A DNA stretch of 64,000 bases from Acidimicrobiales bacterium (GTDB lineage: Bacteria; Actinomycetota; Acidimicrobiia; Acidimicrobiales; Palsa-688), in contig DASUWA010000027.1 of assembly GCA_036378675.1 (NCBI GenBank), positions 62,001 to 126,000 on the forward strand, written 5' to 3'. The translations under genes and the position numbers were made by a program. This document shows, piece after piece, positions 16,462 through 24,325 of this stretch (its first letter is position 1; every line of letters begins with the position of its first letter). The notes under the pieces are model-generated. The model did not search any database, was not told the DNA's origin, and worked only from the letters and a program-made list of their open reading frames with translations.

Positions 16462-17892
16462 ATGCGAAGTCGACTGCCCACCGGCCGTTTCAGTCGCTCC
16501 GCACGTTTGGCCGGGCTCGCCGGGCGGACCGTGGTCAACCGGGCCGAGACCCGCGTCGGTCGTCGATTTGGAGGCGAGAGAGCACAGGCGGCCGAGCGGG
16601 CCCGCCAGGCCCGGCTCGCAGAGCGCTACCGGCGGGTCATGGGCGACATGAAGGGCGCCACCATGAAGGCCGGCCAGATCCTCTCCTTCGTGGACATGGA
16701 TGCCCTGATCCCGGCTTCGCAGCGCGACATGTTTCAGTCCGCGTTGACCGGCCTGCAAGATGATGTGCCGCCACTGGCGCTCGAAGAGATCTCAGGAGTG
16801 ATCCACAGCGAGCTCGGAGCTCCACCGGAGAGGCTCTTCGCCTTCTTCTCCGCCGAGCCCGTTGCCGCGGCCTCCATCGGTCAGGTACATCTCGCTCGAC
16901 TGGGTGACGGGACAGAAGTAGCGGTCAAGGTCCAGTATCCAGGAGTCGCCGAAGCGGTCCGGGCTGATCTGGCGAACACGGAATTGTTCGCAGGGGCGAT
17001 AGGCACCGCGCTGAGGTTCCTCGGTCCCCGAGCCCCCAGAATCGATCCAAGGGTATTGGCGGAGGAGATACGAGACCGTGTCACCGACGAACTGGACTAC
17101 CGGTTGGAGGCCGCCAGCCAAGAGACGTTCCACGCCCTCTACGAGGGCCACCCGTACATTCACGTCCCCCGGGTGTACGGAGAACTGTCGACCGGCAGGG
17201 TTCTGGTCAGCGATTACGTTCACGGACAACGCTGGACCTCAGCCATCACCGCTCCACCCGACGTTCGCTCCCGGTGGGGGGAGGGCATCTTCCGGTTCGT
17301 GTACACCAGCTTGTACCGCCACGGCCTGTTCAACGCCGACCCGCACCCCGGCAACTTCCTGTTCCACGAGGACGGTGGAGTGACTTTTCTCGACTTCGGC
17401 TCCGTACAAAGGTTCGACGACGAGCAGTTGAAGGCGATGTCCGCCCTACTGGACGCCACCTTTGCATCCAGTGCGACGGACGTCACCAGGGCGTTGAAAT
17501 GTCTGGGAATGCTCAGCGGTGACGACGCCAGCGCGCTCGACCACGAGCGCCTCCTCGACTTCTATCGCGCCGTGCTCGCCGACCGGGTATCGCCACAGCC
17601 GTTCACGTTCACGCCGCAATGGGCCGGTGAGATCGTCGCTCACACCTACCAGCCGCTCGGTCCGTGGTACGACGTCACTCGACGACTCCGCATGCCCAAG
17701 CAGCTGCTGTACCTCAATCGGATCCTGATCGGAGCCAGCTCCGTACTCGGGCACCTCTACGCCACCGCCGACTGGCGAGCGATCGACCACGAGATTCGTC
17801 ACGGGGGCCCGCCGGCCACCAGCCTCGGCCGCGCAGAAGCCAACTGGCGCGCCCGTCGAATGGATAGTCAGGGAGTCCGGGAAACAGCCTAA
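16462..17892 (+). CDS. ABC1/UbiB-family atypical kinase-like ATPase
   Basis: 476-aa protein of the UbiB/ADCK family, linked in other organisms to quinone or lipid metabolism. The family's own motifs are present: KAGQILS (the KxGQ element), AAASIGQVH (the alanine-rich loop replacing the glycine loop), VAVKVQYPG (ATP-binding lysine), DELDYRLEA, NADPHPGNFLF (catalytic loop) and FLDFGSV (the DFG equivalent). The ATG at 16462 follows GGGAGGAAAAAGG. No C-terminal membrane helix is clear. It carries the GTAAC motif in its leader, so it may belong to the regulon of the neighbouring sigma factors rather than to quinone synthesis. Confidence 0.88.
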   Translation: MRSRLPTGRFSRSARLAGLAGRTVVNRAETRVGRRFGGERAQAAERARQARLAERYRRVMGDMKGATMKAGQILSFVDMDALIPASQRDMFQSALTGLQDDVPPLALEEISGVIHSELGAPPERLFAFFSAEPVAAASIGQVHLARLGDGTEVAVKVQYPGVAEAVRADLANTELFAGAIGTALRFLGPRAPRIDPRVLAEEIRDRVTDELDYRLEAASQETFHALYEGHPYIHVPRVYGELSTGRVLVSDYVHGQRWTSAITAPPDVRSRWGEGIFRFVYTSLYRHGLFNADPHPGNFLFHEDGGVTFLDFGSVQRFDDEQLKAMSALLDATFASSATDVTRALKCLGMLSGDDASALDHERLLDFYRAVLADRVSPQPFTFTPQWAGEIVAHTYQPLGPWYDVTRRLRMPKQLLYLNRILIGASSVLGHLYATADWRAIDHEIRHGGPPATSLGRAEANWRARRMDSQGVRETA

Positions 17893-17899
17893 GCCAGTT

Positions 17900-17917
17900 G
17901 TAACTCGAGCCCGTATC
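17900..17917 (+). promoter_or_regulatory. GTAAC-N7-CGTATC motif before the first duplicated sigma operon
   Basis: GTAACTC, five further bases, then CGTATC, directly after the UbiB-like gene and 42 bases before the preferred ATG at 17960. This would allow autoregulation. Confidence 0.5.
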
Positions 17918-17959
17918 TCCTTGTGTGATGACAGCGAACGTTCGTCTGCCGCCGGCGCA

Positions 17960-18559
17960 ATGAGCTCCTCGCCCTGGATACGAGGTGTGTACCGGCGCCC
18001 GGCGTCATACGAGCGGGAACGCGAATCGGATCATGCCACCTTCGTTCCTTTGACCCGGTTGGAGGATTCCGTCTATCCGGACTGGGATTCGGCTTACCTG
18101 GACAACGTCGGCCTCCTATATCGCCTGATGTACTCCAAAGTCGGGAACCGCGCCGACGCTGAAGATCTGACTGCTGAAGTGTTCCGCGCGGCGCTCGGTC
18201 CCCTGCGATTGTCGGCGTCGAAAGGGGAGGTGCGCTCATACCTGCTCGCCACGGCTCGGACTGTCCTGGCATCACACTGGCGCCGCCGATATGGGCTCGA
18301 GATAACGCAAATCGACCCCTATGCCAACCTCGCCTACGAGGTCTCCCCCGCCCCCGATACTGATGCCGGTCCGCGTGTCGCGACGATCCTCGCCGGACTG
18401 CCGGAGCATTACCGGCGAGTCCTCGAGTTGCGGTTCTTGCAGGGCTGCTCGATCAAGGAGGCAGCTAGTGCGTTGGGCATCAGTGTGAACAACACCAAAG
18501 TCCTCCAGCACCGAGCCCTGCGGATGGCGGCTCGAATGGAAGAGGAGCCGGACCGATGA
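17960..18559 (+). CDS. ECF sigma factor, copy A of a tandem duplication
   Basis: About 199 aa. Region 2 includes LYRLMYSKVGNRADAEDLTAEVFRAALGPLRLSASKGEVRSYLLATARTVLASHWR and region 4 includes LPEHYRRVLELRFLQGCSIKEAASALGISVNNTKVLQHRALRMA. It is a close paralogue of the gene at 19689, with long identical runs such as VGNRADAEDLTAEVFRAAL. An in-frame TTG at 17921 gives a longer form; ATG 17960 (MSSSPWIRG) gives an N-terminus like that of the paralogue. The stop overlaps the ATG of the membrane partner gene. Confidence 0.86.
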   Translation: MSSSPWIRGVYRRPASYERERESDHATFVPLTRLEDSVYPDWDSAYLDNVGLLYRLMYSKVGNRADAEDLTAEVFRAALGPLRLSASKGEVRSYLLATARTVLASHWRRRYGLEITQIDPYANLAYEVSPAPDTDAGPRVATILAGLPEHYRRVLELRFLQGCSIKEAASALGISVNNTKVLQHRALRMAARMEEEPDR

Positions 18560-19278
18560 CCGACCACGAGGTCGATACATTCGTGGACGCTCTCCTGAAC
18601 GACCAGACTCCCAAACGGTTCCCGGCCACCCGGGAGGACCGCGACATATTGCGGATAGCAATTGAGTTGCGAACCCGGCAGACCGAACGCATCAGCCCCG
18701 AACCGTCGTTCGTCGAGCAGCTGCATCTACATTTGGCGTCCGCTCTCAGAGGCGGGGCGAAGATCCTCCCGCTTGATAGCAGCGGTCTGTACAGGGGTGA
18801 ACGTCGTCCGATGACAGCACGCCTCGGCACAGACCCTGCTTCGGCCGGGCGTATCTCCCGGAAGTTCCGGGGAGCTGCCAAGGCGGCAGCGGCGGCGCTT
18901 CTGGTGGCAGGAACGTTTACCGCCACACGTCTGACAGATAGTCACTCGCCCGTGCCCGTGGCGCAAAGCGCCGTCAACGCCGGCGGGGTTCGCTCCGGGG
19001 TGCTGGTTGGCGCCGATGGTCGAACCCTGGGACGGGCATACGCCTACACGGGGGACCCGTCGTGGGTGTTCATGGACGTCCATACCAGCGGCCTGAGCGG
19101 CCTCTACGTGTGCCGCCTGCAATTGGCAGACAGCAGCACCATCCTCGCCGGGGTGCTCACCGTCCACAACGGGACCGGCGATTGGGCCCACACCATCAAG
19201 GTTCCGGCGGCCCAGCTGCGAGAGGCGACCCTGGTGGCTCCAAACGGCTCCATCATGGCCCGGGCTACGTTCTCCTAG
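18556..19278 (+). CDS. Membrane-anchored anti-sigma candidate, copy A
   Basis: 240 aa, starting inside the sigma stop codon (ATGA). The N-terminal 100 residues are charged and cytoplasmic (DHEVDTFVDALLNDQTPKRFPATREDRDILRIAIELR), one hydrophobic helix follows (AAKAAAAALLVAGTFTA, about 113-129), and the last 110 residues should lie outside: SGVLVGADGRTLGRAYAYTGDPSWVFMDV to the end MARATFS. This layout fits a single-pass anti-sigma factor with an external sensor domain. It has no zinc-finger motif, so the class is unrecognised. Its paralogue is at 20276. Confidence 0.72.
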   Translation: MTDHEVDTFVDALLNDQTPKRFPATREDRDILRIAIELRTRQTERISPEPSFVEQLHLHLASALRGGAKILPLDSSGLYRGERRPMTARLGTDPASAGRISRKFRGAAKAAAAALLVAGTFTATRLTDSHSPVPVAQSAVNAGGVRSGVLVGADGRTLGRAYAYTGDPSWVFMDVHTSGLSGLYVCRLQLADSSTILAGVLTVHNGTGDWAHTIKVPAAQLREATLVAPNGSIMARATFS

Positions 19279-19511
19279 GGCACGTAGCGCTGGGCCCCAG
19301 GCCGCGAGAAGTGGTCCCAGCGGGGCAGGCGCTCTGCCACGTCTATGACGATCGAGGCCACCACAAGGGCAAAGCCGAGCCTCCACCTTTCGCACAGCGA
19401 GAGCGGGTGGCACTCCTCTTGAACGATCGACAGGTGCTCCGCGGAGCGCCGGTCGACGCCCACTCTCGGCCACCGATTCGTTTCGGTTTCCGTGTCGAGG
19501 CGTGTTGCCAT
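19275..19511 (-). CDS. Small protein of unknown function with one hydrophobic helix
   Basis: 78-aa gene on the opposite strand between the two sigma operons. The ATG at 19511 has a good AAGGAG at 19518-19523, and a GTAAC-type motif lies about 40 bases upstream. The sequence is SLCERWRLGFALVVASIVIDVAERLP with a single possible membrane helix, flanked by polar segments. Its stop overlaps the stop of the copy A partner gene by 4 bases. I do not recognise a family. The promoter and ribosome site make it more than a chance frame. Confidence 0.55.
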   Translation of the reverse strand: MATRLDTETETNRWPRVGVDRRSAEHLSIVQEECHPLSLCERWRLGFALVVASIVIDVAERLPRWDHFSRPGAQRYVP

Positions 19512-19552
19512 CTCATTCTCCTTGTGTTGCCTGCATAGGCTCTCCCAAAGGA

Positions 19553-19569
19553 GATACGCGCCGAGTTAC
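19553..19569 (-). promoter_or_regulatory. GTAAC-N6-CGTATC motif before the small minus-strand gene
   Basis: Minus strand reads GTAAC, 6 bases, CGTATC, about 41 bases before the ATG at 19511. Confidence 0.45.
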
Positions 19570-19659
19570 GGCCGAGAGGCGCCTATTGTTCGCTTGACTA
19601 AACAACTCCGAGCCGACTGGCGCGCCGCCTGTGACGGAGACGGGCGAAACGGCGGCTCT

Positions 19660-19677
19660 GTAACCCCTCTGCGTATC
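19660..19677 (+). promoter_or_regulatory. GTAAC-N7-CGTATC motif before the second duplicated sigma operon
   Basis: Plus strand reads GTAACCC, five bases, CGTATC, only 11 bases before the ATG at 19689. If it is a promoter, the transcript would be nearly leaderless. Confidence 0.5.
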
Positions 19678-19688
19678 TACATCCGACT

Positions 19689-20279
19689 ATGGGTTCTTCA
19701 TATGCACTGACCCCCCTGTCTGGATCAGAATCCGAGCGCCCCCGGACGAGAGCGCACCTTCACTTGCTGGACGCCAACACCTATCCCGACTGGGAAGCGG
19801 TCTACCGAGACAACGTGAGCCGCCTTTATGGGCTCATGTACTCCCGCGTGGGTAACCGCGCCGACGCCGAAGACCTGACTGCCGAGGTGTTCCGTGCAGC
19901 ATTGAAACCTCTACGTCTCGCCGCTTCCAAGGGGGAGGTCCGTTCCTACCTGCTGGTGACCGCCCGGACGGTCCTGGCCTCGCATTGGCGGCGGACCCTC
20001 GGCCAGCCGGTGACCATGATCGATCCCGACGTAGACGTCGAGTGGCTTTCCGATCCCCCTCCAGAAGGAAACCCGACCACCGAGTCAACGGAGCGGGTGG
20101 GACAAATCCTTTCCGCCCTGCCTGACCGTTACCGTCAGATCCTGGAGCTTCGCTTCTTGCATGCATCCTCGCTCAAGGAGGCGGCCGAAGTTATGAACGT
20201 GTCTGTAGGTAACGCCAAAGTCCTCCAGCACCGGGCACTGCAGATGGCCAGTAGCGTGGCGATGGAGATGGACTCATGA
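19689..20279 (+). CDS. ECF sigma factor, copy B of a tandem duplication
   Basis: 196 aa, MGSSYALTPLSG to MEMDS. Region 2 (LYGLMYSRVGNRADAEDLTAEVFRAALKPLRLAASKGEVRSYLL) and region 4 (LPDRYRQILELRFLHASSLKEAAEVMNVSVGNAKVLQHRALQMA) closely match copy A at 17960. No Shine-Dalgarno sequence lies before the ATG, and the GTAAC-CGTATC element is 11 bases upstream, which fits a leaderless message. The stop overlaps the ATG of the membrane partner (ATGA), as in copy A. Confidence 0.87.
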   Translation: MGSSYALTPLSGSESERPRTRAHLHLLDANTYPDWEAVYRDNVSRLYGLMYSRVGNRADAEDLTAEVFRAALKPLRLAASKGEVRSYLLVTARTVLASHWRRTLGQPVTMIDPDVDVEWLSDPPPEGNPTTESTERVGQILSALPDRYRQILELRFLHASSLKEAAEVMNVSVGNAKVLQHRALQMASSVAMEMDS

Positions 20280-20926
20280 CCAAGCGCCACCGTGAGAAGT
20301 ATGTCGACTCGTTGCTCGAAGACCGGCGGCCACCTCGGTTCGACGCCGATCCTGACGACGCCGAGTTCATCCGCACTGCGATTACCCTGCGCGCCGCCCG
20401 TGGTGATCTGGCGGCACCTCGCGATGAGTTCATGTCGGGACTCTTCGACGAGTTGGCTGCTGTCCACGGCGAACATGGAGAGCCGCCCGACACGTCGGTT
20501 GCAATGTTCCATCGGCCGAGACGTGCGGCGATCGTTTCGGCGGCCGCGGCGGCGGTTCTTATCGGCGGGACCTTCGGGGTGACAGAGGCGGTGAATCACG
20601 GCAGGTCGGCGCCGGCCGCCGTCGCCAAGGGCGGCATTCACAGCTCTGTGCTTCTCGACGTCGACCATCGGGCGGTCGGCCGTGTCAACCTCTACGGTGG
20701 CAGTCCCGCCTGGGTGTTCATGAACCTGAACGACCCCGGACATGACGGGACCGTCGTCTGTCAGCTCAGAGGTGCCAATGGGAACGTCGAGGTTGCCGGC
20801 GCCTTCCAGCTCACGGGCGGCGAAGGCGAGTTTGCGCGAACGATCAAGGTCAACCTCACCGACGTCAGGTCCGCGAGCATCGTCACTTCGACCGGCATCA
20901 CCCTCGCGACGGCGACCTTTTCGTAG
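20276..20926 (+). CDS. Membrane-anchored anti-sigma candidate, copy B
   Basis: 216 aa with the same architecture as copy A: an N-terminal charged domain (KYVDSLLEDRRPPRFDADPDDAEFIRTAITLR, aligned with the copy A segment), one transmembrane helix (IVSAAAAAVLIGGTFGVTEAV, about 82-102) and an external C-terminal domain (SSVLLDVDHRAVGRVNLYGGSPAWVFMNL) ending in TATFS as copy A ends in RATFS. Both copies keep the xGxxWVFM core and a single cysteine (VVCQL / YVCRL) in the external domain. The ligand is unknown. Confidence 0.72.
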   Translation: MTKRHREKYVDSLLEDRRPPRFDADPDDAEFIRTAITLRAARGDLAAPRDEFMSGLFDELAAVHGEHGEPPDTSVAMFHRPRRAAIVSAAAAAVLIGGTFGVTEAVNHGRSAPAAVAKGGIHSSVLLDVDHRAVGRVNLYGGSPAWVFMNLNDPGHDGTVVCQLRGANGNVEVAGAFQLTGGEGEFARTIKVNLTDVRSASIVTSTGITLATATFS

Positions 20927-20985
20927 GCCTGAGGGCGGCCGGACAGGGCGTGGAACTCGGCCAACCGGCCGCATCCCGCCAGCCC

Positions 20986-21882
20986 TCAGATGAGCGAAAG
21001 CCGCCTGATGGCCTCCCAGTCCAGGTGAACCTCGGATACAGCGACATTCTCCACGAGGTGGCTGAGCGACGACGTGCCAGGAATCAGCAGCACGTTCGGA
21101 GAAATGCGCAGGGTCCAGGCCAGGACCACCTGCGCCGCCGTGATGCTCAGGCGCGCGGCCTCGCGGAGCACCTCGGGCCTTCCGAGTACAGACCGAGGAT
21201 CGGAGCCACCCGATCCGAGCGGCGCGGACGGCACGAACGCGATGTGCCGTCGGGCGCATTCGTTCAACTGCGGCTGGGACCGGCGGTTCCCCAAGTGGAA
21301 GGCGTTCTGTACGCAGGCCAGGTCCGTGAACTGGAGGGCGTGGAGCAGCTGGGGAAGTGTGACATTGCTGAGCCCAATCGATTTGACCAATCCGTCGTCA
21401 CGGGCTGACACCATCGCGTCAAGCTGATCGTCGAAGAACAGGTTCGGTTCCCCCCGCCGCATCACCTGGAGGTTGACGACACCCAGGGCGTCCACCCCGA
21501 GCTTTCGGAGGTTGTCCTCGATGCTCCGGCGCAGGTCTCTGGGATCATCGTCGGCGAGGAAGCCCCCGTGGCGGTCTCGTCGCGCCCCGACCTTGGTGAC
21601 CAGGACGAGGTCCTCGGGGTAGGGATACAGGGCCTCACGAATGAGCTCGTTCACGATATCCGGCCCGTAGAACTGGGCGGTGTCGATGTGATTCACACCC
21701 GCGCGGACCGCTTCTCGCAGCACTGCGAGCGCCTCTCGGCGATCCCTGGGTGGTCCGAACGCGTTCGGCCCCGCGAGCCGCATTGCGCCGAGACCGAGAG
21801 GCGAGACCGAGAACGGGCCCAACGCGCGCTGATCCCCGTGAACTTCGAATTGTTCAGTTGCTGTGGAACGAGATGGGCGCAT
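20986..21882 (-). CDS. Aldo/keto reductase
   Basis: 298-aa TIM-barrel oxidoreductase using NAD(P)H. Visible family motifs are LGLGAMRL at the first strand, GVNHIDTAQFYG (the aspartate and tyrosine of the catalytic tetrad) and LVLVTKVG (the lysine). The loop that usually holds the fourth residue, a histidine (LYQLH), reads VVNLQVM here, so His is not conserved; some oxidoreductase-type members share this. The C-terminus has the cofactor-binding LLIPGTSS. It is 2 bases after the membrane protein gene at 21885, on the same strand, so they are probably one operon. Confidence 0.85.
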   Translation of the reverse strand: MRPSRSTATEQFEVHGDQRALGPFSVSPLGLGAMRLAGPNAFGPPRDRREALAVLREAVRAGVNHIDTAQFYGPDIVNELIREALYPYPEDLVLVTKVGARRDRHGGFLADDDPRDLRRSIEDNLRKLGVDALGVVNLQVMRRGEPNLFFDDQLDAMVSARDDGLVKSIGLSNVTLPQLLHALQFTDLACVQNAFHLGNRRSQPQLNECARRHIAFVPSAPLGSGGSDPRSVLGRPEVLREAARLSITAAQVVLAWTLRISPNVLLIPGTSSLSHLVENVAVSEVHLDWEAIRRLSLI

Positions 21883-21884
21883 GG

Positions 21885-22439
21885 CTAGTTCTCAATGTTG
21901 GCGTGCGGGCGGCTGACGAAGGTGGTGATCACGCGCCCTCCTACGTCAGGCGATGTGCGCGGGTCCTCCCAAAAGCGGCGCCACAGTCGCGACTCCTGGA
22001 ACAGATCCAGCCCGATCCACGCTGCCAGACTGAGAGCGCCGACCGCCTCCAGAACGATTGATTCGACGGCGAAAGGGGCGCTTAACGACTCGGTGAACCC
22101 GAACAGGCCGGCGTTGACGCTCACGACCAGCCCCCCGAGTATTCCCGCGAGCAAAGCGATCCCCAGGAAGCCGAGCAGACGGCTGGGCCGAAGCAGCAGG
22201 CCGGCTGCAAGGACGAAGGCACCTATGGTTGTGGCAAGGAACAAAGGCCCGATGGTGGCGATGTGGCGGTAGCCGACCTCCCACAAATGCAGATGAATCC
22301 ATCCAACAGCGGCCAGGAGCCCGACGGAAACTAGTCGGATGACCAGGACGCCAACCTCAACGGCGTCACCTCGAGCTCGGATCTTTCTGTGGTGTGCTGA
22401 TGCAACCGACCCAGCTGCCAACAGGTCTCTCGTTCTCAT
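21885..22439 (-). CDS. Integral membrane protein, four helices, unknown function
   Basis: 184 aa with four hydrophobic segments (ISO: VLVIRLVSVGLLAAVGWIHL, then PLFLATTIGAFVLAAGLLL, LLGFLGIALLAGILGGLVV and ESIVLEAVGALSLAAWIGL). The ATG at 22439 has GAGGAG upstream, and the leader carries the GTAAC-type motif at 22472-22489. The pattern of helices and the GxIH motif in the first helix recur in the divergent gene at 22577, suggesting paralogues. It is followed directly by the aldo/keto reductase gene. Confidence 0.65.
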   Translation of the reverse strand: MRTRDLLAAGSVASAHHRKIRARGDAVEVGVLVIRLVSVGLLAAVGWIHLHLWEVGYRHIATIGPLFLATTIGAFVLAAGLLLRPSRLLGFLGIALLAGILGGLVVSVNAGLFGFTESLSAPFAVESIVLEAVGALSLAAWIGLDLFQESRLWRRFWEDPRTSPDVGGRVITTFVSRPHANIEN

Positions 22440-22471
22440 CGTTGATACTCCTCTACTAACTGTCGGGTGGA

Positions 22472-22489
22472 ATTACGCCGATCAGTTAC
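22472..22489 (-). promoter_or_regulatory. GTAAC-N7-CGTAAT motif before the minus-strand membrane protein gene
   Basis: Minus strand reads GTAAC, 7 bases, CGTAAT (one base from CGTATC), 32 bases before the ATG at 22439. Confidence 0.4.
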
Positions 22490-22525
22490 AGGGATCAAGG
22501 GGCAGCGGCGGAGAGACACCTTGAC

Positions 22526-22543
22526 GTAACCCGGCGTCGTATC
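22526..22543 (+). promoter_or_regulatory. GTAAC-N7-CGTATC motif before the plus-strand membrane protein gene
   Basis: Plus strand reads GTAAC, 7 bases, CGTATC, 33 bases before the GTG at 22577. It is divergent from the site at 22472. Confidence 0.5.
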
Positions 22544-22576
22544 GATCAGCCAAGAAGACAGAACACGGAGGTAACC

Positions 22577-23068
22577 GTGAGAAATGCTGCTGGCAACCCC
22601 GCCGCCCAGTCGATCGACACGAACGACGCCGTGCTGCGCGCCACGGGGGTACTAATGCTCCTCGCTATCGGCACGATCCACTTCTTGCAGATCGTTCCGA
22701 CGACAGAGCAGACACCGCTACTCGGCGTGGCGTTCTTGGGGATCATCGCAGCTTCCCTCGCCGTCGCCGTGTGGCTAGCCCACCAGGGGAGCCGCCTCGT
22801 GTGGACCGCTGGCGCGACGGTCTGCGCTGCAGCGATAGGGGGCTACGCCTTTACCCGCATTTTCAGCACGCCCATCGACAACCAAGACGTCGGCAACTGG
22901 TCATGCATGCTTGGTATGGCTGCCCTCTTCGTGGAGACGACCCTCCTCGGTCTCAGCGTTTACAGGGCCAGAGCCCAACGACTGGTGCTCACCGCAGTAG
23001 CCGAGCTCCCACGCAGTCAACGTAGTCAACGAAGGCGCGCAACCCGTGGAGACCCGAACGCCGCCTGA
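22577..23068 (+). CDS. Integral membrane protein, four helices, unknown function
   Basis: 163 aa starting with GTG after a clear GGAGG. There are four hydrophobic segments: GVLMLLAIGTIHFLQI, LLGVAFLGIIAASLAVAVWL, LVWTAGATVCAAAIGGYAF and MLGMAALFVETTLLGLSVY. The C-terminus is basic (RSQRSQRRRATRG). It shares the GxIH motif in helix 1 and the overall layout with the divergent gene at 21885-22439. The leader carries the GTAAC-CGTATC motif, so both should respond to the same regulator. No known family is assigned. Confidence 0.66.
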   Translation: MRNAAGNPAAQSIDTNDAVLRATGVLMLLAIGTIHFLQIVPTTEQTPLLGVAFLGIIAASLAVAVWLAHQGSRLVWTAGATVCAAAIGGYAFTRIFSTPIDNQDVGNWSCMLGMAALFVETTLLGLSVYRARAQRLVLTAVAELPRSQRSQRRRATRGDPNAA

Positions 23069-23122
23069 GTCGGCGACCGGCCGCTTCAGTGGGTAGCGCA
23101 ATGCACGAACTAGCGTCGCTTC

Positions 23123-24274
23123 GTGAGCGACGTTTTCATCCAGGCGGAGCAGCGGGTATCTCCGGTCGAGCTGTTTTTCGATCTGGTCTTCGGGTTCGCC
23201 TTCACGCAGGTGACGACCTTCTGGGTTGAGCATGACTCATGGTCAGGGGTGGGCCAAGGTTTGTTGGTCCTCGCCACACTGTGGTGGGTGTGGGCGAGTT
23301 TCGCCTGGCTGACAAACACTGCCAACACGGAGGCGGACCTTGTCTTGGCCGTGGTCGTCGTGGCCACCGCCGGCGTGTTCGTGGCCGCCCTTGCCGTCCC
23401 CGAGACTTTTACCGGGCACCGCCTCATCTTCGGTATCTCGATTCTCGCGGTGCTCGTCGCCTTCGTCGGACTCTACGCCGAGGTGAGCAGGGGGCTTCCA
23501 GACCAACTCGCGGCCGTGTTGCGGATGGCCCGCACTGCGCTGCCAGCTGCCGCCCTGATCCTCGGCGCGGCATTTGTTCCAACAGGTGTTCGATCCGCTC
23601 TTTGGGGGGTCGCCATCGTCGTCGGGTTCGTCGGTCCGAACCAGGGCGGGCTCGGCGGCTGGCGGATCTTTCCGGCTCACTTCGCCGAACGGCACGGTTT
23701 GATTCTGATCATCGCCATTGGGGAGTCGCTGTCCGCGGTCGGCTTCGCGGCGCGGGGGACGCATCTCGACGCTGCTGAGGTCGGAGCCGCTGTCCTCGGC
23801 CTGGCTGTGGCCGCGGCGTTCTGGCTGGCCTACTTCGATTTCGCCTCGGGCGGGATCCGCAGCCTTCTCGAAAAGAGCCACGGAACCGAGCGGGTCGCCT
23901 TGGCTCGGGACGCGTATACCTACATGCACCTACCGATGGTGGCAGGCATCCTTCTGTTCGCCTTTGCCGTGCGCACCGCGCTTGTGCATCCCGGCTCAGA
24001 CCTCGAAATCGTCCCCGCCGTGGCGCTTTGTTGCGGCAGTGCACTCTACCTGCTTGCCTTCGTAGGGCTTCGGTGGCGGGCGTCCCGAAGGCTTGGCATA
24101 GGTCGCCCGATCGCGGCCGTTACCTTTGTTTTGGTCACGCCGGCGGCAAGGTTTCTCCCCGCAGTCGCTGGACTTGGACTTATCGCCTCCGTGTGGCTGG
24201 GGCTTCACGCCTATGAACTCGTCCATTGGCGGGAAGCTCGCGCGCTAAGAAGGTCGCTCGAAGCGCCCAGCTAG
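23123..24274 (+). CDS. Low-temperature-requirement A (LtrA) family membrane protein
   Basis: 383-aa polytopic membrane protein, about ten hydrophobic segments. It begins with the LtrA signature VSPVELFFDLVFGFAFTQVT and contains the second conserved block HFAERHGLILIIAIGESL. LtrA was named from a Listeria cold-growth mutant; its biochemical activity is not known. The GTG at 23123 gives the expected N-terminus (VSDVFIQAEQ), though no strong ribosome site precedes it. It is on the same strand as the four-helix protein, 54 bases later, without a visible GTAAC motif. Confidence 0.88.
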   Translation: MSDVFIQAEQRVSPVELFFDLVFGFAFTQVTTFWVEHDSWSGVGQGLLVLATLWWVWASFAWLTNTANTEADLVLAVVVVATAGVFVAALAVPETFTGHRLIFGISILAVLVAFVGLYAEVSRGLPDQLAAVLRMARTALPAAALILGAAFVPTGVRSALWGVAIVVGFVGPNQGGLGGWRIFPAHFAERHGLILIIAIGESLSAVGFAARGTHLDAAEVGAAVLGLAVAAAFWLAYFDFASGGIRSLLEKSHGTERVALARDAYTYMHLPMVAGILLFAFAVRTALVHPGSDLEIVPAVALCCGSALYLLAFVGLRWRASRRLGIGRPIAAVTFVLVTPAARFLPAVAGLGLIASVWLGLHAYELVHWREARALRRSLEAPS

Positions 24275-24325
24275 CGACCTTCGACTCGGTTCCCGTTGAA
24301 GTTGCGGGTGTTCGTCGACTCGCCC

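Noticed and set aside
17900-17917. GTAAC and CGTATC as a classical ECF -35/-10 promoter
   Set aside because: Only 6-7 bases separate the elements, against about 16 in known ECF promoters. The motif is reported as a site of unknown type.
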